Of a stretch of 64,000 nt of DNA, positions 58,934-64,000 are shown one piece after another; the first letter of the stretch is position 1, and each line of letters opens with the position of its first letter. The notes under the pieces were generated by a model. It was not told where the DNA came from. It searched no databases and worked only from the letters and a program-made list of their open reading frames with translations. The DNA comes from Rhodocyclus gracilis (GTDB lineage Bacteria; Pseudomonadota; Gammaproteobacteria; Burkholderiales; Rhodocyclaceae), in contig NZ_WIXJ01000001.1 of assembly GCF_009617575.1 (NCBI RefSeq), positions 496,001 through 560,000 of the forward strand, in the 5' to 3' direction. Both the position numbers and the translations under genes were made by a program.

Positions 58934-59419
58934 TTAGCCGCCTATCTCCGCCAGGCGCGGCGGCGCCACCGGCAGCTGCGCGCAGTCGAGCGCCAGCGCC
59001 CGGCAAAGCTGCTCAGGAGGAACGGGATGCCGACGGGCGGCGGCGAGGTACTCCTGACGAAAGCGCAACTGAACCGTCTCGCCGTCCGGATACCCCTGAT
59101 ACGCCGCGTTGGCCGCGCGCAGCCAGGCGACGAAGCGAAAAGCGGTTTCCGCCGCCGTATCTGTCCCGATCTCGATCTGATTGCTACGCAAACAGGCGGC
59201 GTACTCGTCGAGCAGTTCGTGAATGGCGTGATCGCAATTGAGTGCGAGATCGAGGCCGCGCTCGATGCCCTGCGCAGACTCCTCCGGCCGCGCGTGCCCC
59301 GGCGCGCTACCATGCGCGGCGGCCGGGCCGGCCCCGACGCCCACCGCGCCAGCCAACAGCGCCAGAGCCACGACCCGTCGCCCTCCTTGCCGCACGCGGG
59401 CGGCGATGCAACAACGCAT
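58934..59419 (-). CDS. small exported protein of unknown function
   Basis: A 161-residue protein with a signal peptide (VVALALLAGAVGVGAGPAAAHG, cleaved near 37). The mature part is short and helical, with two Cys pairs (NCDH, AACLRS, QLCRALALDC). It resembles the Rap1a/immunity-type small periplasmic proteins in general shape only. The ATG at 59419 has GAGGTG upstream; the frame extends further but codes shadow. It lies between gabD and a 5'-nucleotidase-family gene and its role is unknown. Confidence 0.7.
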   Translation of the reverse strand: MRCCIAARVRQGGRRVVALALLAGAVGVGAGPAAAHGSAPGHARPEESAQGIERGLDLALNCDHAIHELLDEYAACLRSNQIEIGTDTAAETAFRFVAWLRAANAAYQGYPDGETVQLRFRQEYLAAARRHPVPPEQLCRALALDCAQLPVAPPRLAEIGG

Positions 59420-59475
59420 AAGCACCTCGACAACCGGGGCGGACGACACGCGCCGCCTACCCCGGCAACACCAAC

Positions 59476-61509
59476 TCAGAACTTGCGGATGCGATTCAAG
59501 GGCGCCGGCGAGTAAGGAGCGCTCGCCGAGGTATTGGCTTTCCACCAGGCCACCTGCGCGTCGATATCCTGCGCGCCACCGAGACGATTCGTGCCCTTGT
59601 TGAAGATGGTGAAGCCGTCGCCGCCGGTCGCCAGGAAACTGTTGACGGTGACGCGGTAGGTCGCCGCCGGATCAACAACCGCACCATTGATCTTGAGCGT
59701 GCTGCCATCGATCTTGTCGCAATCGGGGCGGCTCGCGCTCCAGGCGTAGCTGAGCGATGCCGACGGTTGCAGGAAGCGGCCGCCGCTCGTCTGGGTGTTC
59801 CACGCCGTGCAGCTGGCAGGCGCCTTGGCCGATGGCACGAACTGCTGCTCCAGAACGCGCTTGAGATCGTCGCCAGTCAGGTCGAGCACCACCAGATTGT
59901 TGCCGAAGGGCATGAAGGTGAATGCCGCGTCGTAGGACACCTTGCCGTCGCCCGCGCCCTTGTTGTTGGGATGCGTCGCCGAGTAGGCGAACACCGGATC
60001 GGTGCCACGCAAGCCGCCGTAATTGGTGAAGGCGACAACGGCGCCGCCCTTGTCCGCCGGCGCGGTGGCTTCGAGGAAGGCATCGCCGACGAGATCGCCC
60101 GCCTGCGATTCGCCGGCCGCGTTCTGCGCCTTGCTGATGTCGCGGTCGATGTAGCCGATGATCTGGCCGGCAATCGGGCGCGCCAGAGCCTTGTAGCCAT
60201 CGACGATGTTCTGGATCGGTGCTACCGGCGTCAGCGCCGACGGATCGACGACGACGTTGGTGGCGCGGGTGCTTTGCACGTCGCGGCTGCGCGTATCGAT
60301 GGCCAGATCGATGTCGGTCACCAACTGACCATATTTGCCGGCACTGGTCAGACGGCGCCCGTCAGGACGCTGCGCATCGGGGCGCACGCAGTTGTACGCC
60401 CAGTGCGTGTGGCCGCTGACGATGACATCGACCTCCGGGTGCAAGCGGTCGAGGATCGGCACGATGGCATCCGATAATCCCTTGCAGTCATCCTTGCCGC
60501 CGCTGGTGAAGCCGCCTTGATGGATGAGCAGGACGATGGCGTGCACACCCTGATTGCGCAGTTGCGGGATCAGCGCATTGACCGTATCGGCCTCGTCGGT
60601 AAACGTCAGGCCGCCAACCCCCGCCGGCGTGACGATCGACGGCGTGCCTTGCAGAGTCATGCCGATGATCGCGACCGGAATGCCCTGGAAGCTCTTGATC
60701 TTGTAGGCGGGAAAGAGCGTTTTGCCGGTAGCGCCGTTCTGCACATTGGCTGCCAGATACTTGAACTTCGCGCCCTCAAACGGCACCGGCGTTCCCACGT
60801 CGGCGCCGCGGCAGGTCGTCGCCGGATCGACGGCCACGCCGTTAAGATCGACGCTGGCACAGCCGCCATTCTGCTTGCGCAGCAGTTCCGCCGCGCCGGC
60901 ATCGAATTCGTGATTGCCGACCGCATTGAATTCGAGGCCCAGCCGATTCATCACCTCGATGCTGCCCTCGTCGTGGAACAGCGCCGACGCCAGCGGGCTG
61001 GCGCCCGTCAAGTCACCTGCGGAGACGACGACGTTGTTCGGATTGGCCGCTTTCAACTTCTGCACGAGAGCCGCCATGTTGGCCACGCCGCCGGTCGACG
61101 GTACGCCGAAGAGCGCGCCTTGCTTGTCGAAGGAGCCATGAAAATCGTTGAAAGCGATGACCTTGACGGCCAGTACGTTGCCGACGTCGGAGGCGCTAGC
61201 CGCAGCGATCAACGCCGCCTTTTGCGTGCGGCTCAACTGGCTCTCCGGCACGGCATTGATCACCGCCGTCGCGTTGGCGACGAATTTGGCGTGGCTCGCC
61301 CAGCTCGTGTTGGGCAGGTCGGCCTTGAGCAGGTCGTTGAGCGTGCAATTGCCCGGCCCGGCGCCGTCGGCGTCGACGTTGGCAATGCCGCTATCGACGC
61401 CGCCGATGAAGACCGAGGTCCGCGTGTCGGGTGCCGCGCAGGTCGCCGCGCCGGCCATTCCCGAAAACGCCAGCGCCAGCGCGCCGGCAAGCAGTGTCGT
61501 TTTACGCAT
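59476..61509 (-). CDS. exported bifunctional metallophosphatase/5'-nucleotidase (UshA family)
   Basis: A 677-residue periplasmic protein. Signal peptide about 1-22 (MRKTTLLAGALALAFSGMAGA). After a 95-residue extra domain comes the metallophosphatase part with the dimetal motifs AFNDFHGSF, SAGDLTGAS, VGNHEFD and SGHTHWAYN. The C-terminal 5'-nucleotidase domain has GGLRG and FxFMPFGNNLVVLDLTG, GDGFTIF blocks. It hydrolyses nucleotides or UDP-sugars to release phosphate and nucleosides. The ATG at 61509 has GGGAGAG upstream and overlaps the end of the PEP-CTERM gene by 8 bp, so the two are coupled. Confidence 0.93.
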   Translation of the reverse strand: MRKTTLLAGALALAFSGMAGAATCAAPDTRTSVFIGGVDSGIANVDADGAGPGNCTLNDLLKADLPNTSWASHAKFVANATAVINAVPESQLSRTQKAALIAAASASDVGNVLAVKVIAFNDFHGSFDKQGALFGVPSTGGVANMAALVQKLKAANPNNVVVSAGDLTGASPLASALFHDEGSIEVMNRLGLEFNAVGNHEFDAGAAELLRKQNGGCASVDLNGVAVDPATTCRGADVGTPVPFEGAKFKYLAANVQNGATGKTLFPAYKIKSFQGIPVAIIGMTLQGTPSIVTPAGVGGLTFTDEADTVNALIPQLRNQGVHAIVLLIHQGGFTSGGKDDCKGLSDAIVPILDRLHPEVDVIVSGHTHWAYNCVRPDAQRPDGRRLTSAGKYGQLVTDIDLAIDTRSRDVQSTRATNVVVDPSALTPVAPIQNIVDGYKALARPIAGQIIGYIDRDISKAQNAAGESQAGDLVGDAFLEATAPADKGGAVVAFTNYGGLRGTDPVFAYSATHPNNKGAGDGKVSYDAAFTFMPFGNNLVVLDLTGDDLKRVLEQQFVPSAKAPASCTAWNTQTSGGRFLQPSASLSYAWSASRPDCDKIDGSTLKINGAVVDPAATYRVTVNSFLATGGDGFTIFNKGTNRLGGAQDIDAQVAWWKANTSASAPYSPAPLNRIRKF

Positions 61510-62053
61510 GGACGCTCTCCCCGCGCACGGCACGGCGCCGCGCCGCCCAGCCGAGCAGGCCAAGACCGGCCAGCAGCAAGGCATACGCGTCCGGCTCGGG
61601 AACCGCCGTCACCTGCAAGCCGCCAATGCCGGCGCCCACGGGCGAACGGCTGACAAGGCCGGTAATGACGTGCGTGCCCGCGCCGAGCAGCCACTGGCCA
61701 TGACTCCAGTCGCGGCTGGCAAAGGCGGCGTCGAAATCAATGCCGATATCCTGCGTATTGGCAAGCTGCGGCGCCGAAGTGAGGCCAAGCGAGCGGCCGT
61801 TGTCGAACACTTCGAAGACGTCACCCGTCGTCCCCAGATCGGTCACCTTGAGCCAGGCCGGACCGCTCAGCGACAGCGAGAACGACAAATTGCCGGGGGC
61901 GTTGGCAGCAAAATCATCGAGCCAGTGACTACCGGCGTCGGCGAAATAAAAGGTATTCCAGTCCGGCGTCGTCAACGGGGTCACGCTATCGGCGTGCGCG
62001 CTCAGCGCTGCCGCAGACAGCGCAACGGCAATCAGGGAATGGGCGAATTTCAT
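61502..62053 (-). CDS. PEP-CTERM sorting-domain protein
   Basis: A 183-residue exported protein. It has a signal peptide (about 1-22), a beta-rich middle with an FxDxF-like FADAGSHWLDDF stretch, and the C-terminal VPEPDAYALLLAGLGLLGW-ARRR tripartite PEP-CTERM tag cut by the exosortase/XrtA (EpsH) system. Such proteins are usually linked to exopolysaccharide. Its leader has a sigma-54 promoter and inverted repeats. Exosortase genes are not in the window. The following phosphatase overlaps its stop by 8 bp. Confidence 0.93.
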   Translation of the reverse strand: MKFAHSLIAVALSAAALSAHADSVTPLTTPDWNTFYFADAGSHWLDDFAANAPGNLSFSLSLSGPAWLKVTDLGTTGDVFEVFDNGRSLGLTSAPQLANTQDIGIDFDAAFASRDWSHGQWLLGAGTHVITGLVSRSPVGAGIGGLQVTAVPEPDAYALLLAGLGLLGWAARRRAVRGESVHA

Positions 62054-62099
62054 GGCGATCCTTTGTCTGGCGTTGGTCGGTCCCCGCGACAGGCAGCCG

Positions 62100-62114
62100 G
62101 CAGGGTGAGCGCCA
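62100..62114 (-). promoter_or_regulatory. sigma-54 (-24/-12) promoter of the PEP-CTERM gene
   Basis: TGGCGC-N5-CTGC (read on the minus strand) has the invariant GG and GC with 10 bases between them and fits TGGCAC-N5-TTGC except at two positions. It is 46 bp upstream of the PEP-CTERM ATG. Sigma-54/PrsR control of PEP-CTERM genes is known in betaproteobacteria. Confidence 0.6.
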
Positions 62115-62147
62115 CGCTAAACAATGACCATTGCATCGCGTTGAACA

Positions 62148-62171
62148 CCCCCTGGCTACTTCGGCAGGGGG
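62148..62171 (-). promoter_or_regulatory. inverted repeat, possible enhancer-binding site upstream of sigma-54 promoter
   Basis: CCCCCTG (62148-62154) and CAGGGGG (62165-62171) are perfect inverted 7-bp arms with a 10-bp gap, about 35-55 bp upstream of the -24 box. A second, smaller one (GGCGC-TAAG-GCGCC, 62080-region equivalent at 62180-62193) is next to it. Candidate binding site for an enhancer-binding protein such as PrsR. Confidence 0.4.
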
Positions 62172-62247
62172 CAACGACTGGCGCTAAGGCGCCTCCGTGA
62201 ATCGCCATACGCGCTTTGAGGCGCAGCGCCCCACACGCTGGCCTTGC

Positions 62248-62946
62248 TCAGCGCGCCATCGCCGCGAAGGTACGCCCGGCCGCCAAGGCCCAGGAAGCGA
62301 CCGAATCGGGCAGGAAGAGTGGCCGGGAAGTGCCCGCGCCCGCGCCGGCGTTTGGCGTGGCGGGCACGGCCTCGCCCGCCGCCTCGCGCGCCCCCCGCAG
62401 CATGATCTGCGTGGCTTCGAGCGCCTCGATCCACGGTAACAAAACCCGTGCCGAAAGTACCTGCCGCTCATCGACGATGGGCTCCATCGACTCGATGAAA
62501 AAGTCGTCCGCCAACTCCGGCGCCTCGAGTTCGACCGTCTGCAAGACCAGCACGGCGGCCGTCACCTCGTCGGTCGGCACGGTGATACTGTCAGGCTTGC
62601 AGACAAAGCCGACGGGCATGTCGCTGTCGAGGAGCCCCGCCGGCAGCCAGCCTGCGCGCACGACGCCTTTCGGCAAGGTTTGTGGCGGCATCAGCAGCGC
62701 CTCAGGCCGATTGGCCGACGCCAGATGCAACAAGGCCGGCGCCCCCCAGAGAGGCCCGCCCAGCGGACCGCCCATCGCCAAGACCTCGCGCGCCAGTGAA
62801 AGCAGCGACGTACGCTCTTCGCCCACCACACCGGCCAGATCGGGCGATAACTGGGGATAACTCGTGCATTCGAGCCAGGAACGCGCCGCCGCGATCGCAT
62901 CGCAGTAGCGGCCAGCTTTGAGATGGGCAATAACGGGGCGGTGCAT
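62248..62946 (-). CDS. protein of unknown function
   Basis: A 232-residue protein with no motif I recognise. No signal peptide or span is seen. It is Ala/Leu-rich, acidic in the middle, with Gly/Pro-rich and Ala-rich parts near the C-terminus (about 200-232, GAREAAGEAVPATPNAGAGAG). The ATG at 62946 has a poor ribosome site. It is followed at 194 bp by the PEP-CTERM gene on the same strand. It might be a secretion-related or regulatory protein, but there is nothing to decide. Confidence 0.6.
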   Translation of the reverse strand: MHRPVIAHLKAGRYCDAIAAARSWLECTSYPQLSPDLAGVVGEERTSLLSLAREVLAMGGPLGGPLWGAPALLHLASANRPEALLMPPQTLPKGVVRAGWLPAGLLDSDMPVGFVCKPDSITVPTDEVTAAVLVLQTVELEAPELADDFFIESMEPIVDERQVLSARVLLPWIEALEATQIMLRGAREAAGEAVPATPNAGAGAGTSRPLFLPDSVASWALAAGRTFAAMAR

Positions 62947-63273
62947 GATCCGGAGCCATACGCGCAGGAAAAGACGAAGCGGCGATTTTGCCCTGAGAAC
63001 GCGACGGCTGGAATCGGAATCCGACGAATCCGACGCCTGAGCGCCCGATGACGAGAAATCGCCCGCTTACACGAACTCTGCGCGCCCGCAGGCCAGACGG
63101 GAGAGGGGAACGTCCGATTGGTGCGAAACGAATAGCGCCACACCCCGTCCTCCACCGAAAAACCCAGATCACGCGTCGTCGCGGCAGGGCTGGACGCTCA
63201 CGGGGTATCAACGCAGAAACGTAAAAAATCAGAGTTTTTTAGAGCACGGGAGCAGAACCGGAGCCGGAATTAT

Positions 63274-63297
63274 TCTTTTTGAATATTTTCAAAAAGA
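63274..63297. repeat. AT-rich perfect inverted repeat
   Basis: TCTTTTTGAA and TTCAAAAAGA are perfect 10-bp arms with a 4-base TATT gap. Its base composition differs from everything around it. It could be a bidirectional terminator or a protein-binding site. Confidence 0.6.
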
Positions 63298-63324
63298 TTT
63301 CTGGAGCACGTATTTTTGCGGAAC

Positions 63325-63340
63325 ATACCCGGACGGGTAT
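63325..63340. repeat. palindrome ATACCCG-GA-CGGGTAT
   Basis: Perfect 7-bp arms with a 2-base centre, 27 bp from the AT-rich inverted repeat. Operator-like. No gene start is next to it. Confidence 0.5.
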
Positions 63341-63660
63341 TCCTACTCCCCCAGTAGATCACCAGCCGTGTGGTCGACAACTCCCCACAGCGCCACCTCC
63401 CAAACTGGGTCTGCGCGGCAGCACAAGATAATTGAACGGCCGTTTCCTGCAGGAACTGCCAATCAACGTTCCAAGATCAGCGCGCTACCCATACTGTTCC
63501 TTATCCATTAATGGAGAACCAATGCAGCAGCCCCCATTCTGGAGCCATTCCCCAACAGCAAGGAATCTTATCGCTGCCGCCGTGCAGCACGGGGCTGGTC
63601 GTTGACCGTTGATACGCATTGACGACAACCGCGGCGAATTTTACTTGCGCCGAGGCGCGG

Positions 63661-63843
63661 TCATTCCGTAGGGATGGCGAGTGCCCGCAGAATCTCATTC
63701 ACCTCTGGCTTGATCTCATACTTCATGGTTTCGTGAGACTCGCCACCAAGGGAAACTGATCTTTTCTTGAAGTTGAGCGGGCGCGTCTCGATGATATAAA
63801 CAGGCCGATCAGTAAAATTACCGCAGATTTTGCAACGAGCCAT
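63661..63843 (-). CDS. small unknown protein with CxxC motif (60 aa)
   Basis: A 60-residue ORF in an AT-rich patch. It starts MARCKICGNF with one CxxC pair and has the rest charged and mixed (TMKYEIKPEVNEIL near the end). A second CxxC pair is lacking, so a lone zinc site is doubtful unless it dimerises. A GGGA ribosome-like site lies 4 nt before the ATG at 63843. Codon use is less GC-rich than in the rest of the window, as in acquired genes. No family recognised. Confidence 0.5.
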   Translation of the reverse strand: MARCKICGNFTDRPVYIIETRPLNFKKRSVSLGGESHETMKYEIKPEVNEILRALAIPTE

Positions 63844-63979
63844 TTTTCCCGCCGCAAAATAATTATCTAAGATATTGATTTTAATAACAGAAAATCAAAA
63901 CAATAATTAAACCCAACAGCGACAAATCACTTGTGTTATTTTATTCAAACCGGATATGCGGTAACGAGGGGAATTTTTC

Positions 63980-64000
63980 ATGTCGGGCCTGATGTCACTG
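63980..64000 (+). CDS. start of a gene running off the right edge (7 codons)
   Basis: An ATG at 63980 with a strong GAGGGG 8 nt upstream begins MSGLMSL. Only seven codons are visible. Preceding sequence (63844-63979) is AT-rich and could be its promoter region. Product unknown. Confidence 0.5.

Larger units (their letters stand above)
62947..63660. other. gene-poor, locally AT-rich region with inverted repeats
   Basis: About 714 bp without a supported gene. GC content drops sharply around 63215-63320. Several inverted repeats are annotated separately. No transposase or integrase motif was recognised. The region seems to be the border of a differing segment that continues past the right edge. 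Confidence 0.55.

Noticed and set aside
62116-62130. Second sigma-54-like site (TGGTCA-N5-TAGC) upstream of the PEP-CTERM gene
   Set aside because: It has the right GG-N10-GC spacing but fits the consensus worse than the site at 62100-62114.

Overview
The window is about 64 kb of very GC-rich (except its last kilobase), gene-dense bacterial chromosome. Gene content and order point to a betaproteobacterium, most likely of the Rhodocyclales. The signs are the glnE / yhdP / nitrilase / tldD / aroG block, a PEP-CTERM protein behind a sigma-54-type promoter, an MASE1-GGDEF-hemerythrin fusion, GTP-type PEP carboxykinase and a lutABC lactate operon. This placement is inferred from gene content; no 16S or tRNA gene is present.

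Layout. (a) 1-10.2 kb, minus strand: a UbiA-family phosphoribosyltransferase-like enzyme (cut by the left edge), a GT39 glycosyltransferase, aroG, tldD, a nitrilase-superfamily amidase and yhdP. (b) 10.4-15.6 kb, plus: glnE and a large uncharacterised EF-hand/membrane protein. (c) 15.7-18.5 kb, minus: a methionine/kynurenine-type aminotransferase and a chemoreceptor. (d) 18.9-23.8 kb, plus: a secreted alpha/beta-hydrolase-like protein, mtnA overlapping a FucA-like class II aldolase (5'-deoxynucleoside/methylthioribose salvage), a large FAD oxidoreductase and a small membrane ORF. (e) 23.9-29.0 kb: a LEA14-type lipoprotein, a GarR-like reductase and a Kef-type antiporter (minus), divergent from a CPA1 Na+/H+ antiporter with a structured, riboswitch-like 5' leader. 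(f) 29.2-33.7 kb: lutABC with an extra half-length aldehyde dehydrogenase, divergent from an IclR regulator. (g) 33.9-41.2 kb: a PbpG/DacA-type D,D-peptidase, then a CheB-CheR-PAS-histidine kinase fusion, its LuxR-type response regulator and a diguanylate cyclase. (h) 41.2-50.9 kb: an RtcA-like protein lacking key residues, pckG, an aminotransferase, ampD, a PP0621-family protein, an acetyl-CoA hydrolase/CoA-transferase and the MASE1-GGDEF-hemerythrin protein. (i) 51.3-57.3 kb, plus: a second kinase/LuxR regulator pair, a Cache chemoreceptor and a PAS-GAF-GGDEF-EAL protein. (j) 57.3-62.9 kb, minus: gabD-type dehydrogenase, a small exported protein, a 5'-nucleotidase-family protein, a PEP-CTERM protein and an unknown protein. 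(k) 62.95-64 kb: a gene-poor stretch, locally AT-rich with inverted repeats, carrying one small Cys-containing ORF and the start of another gene; it may be the border of an acquired segment.

Themes. Cyclic-di-GMP and sensory signalling is dense between 35 and 57 kb: two diguanylate cyclases with intact active and inhibitory sites, one likely phosphodiesterase, two kinase/LuxR pairs and a chemoreceptor. Carbon metabolism is that of an organism using lactate, acetate and other organic acids (lut, CoA transferase, pckG, gabD). I found no tRNA, rRNA, CRISPR array or transposase. The least explained items are the antiporter leader RNA, the half aldehyde dehydrogenase, the RtcA-like protein, the EF-hand protein and the right-hand edge.
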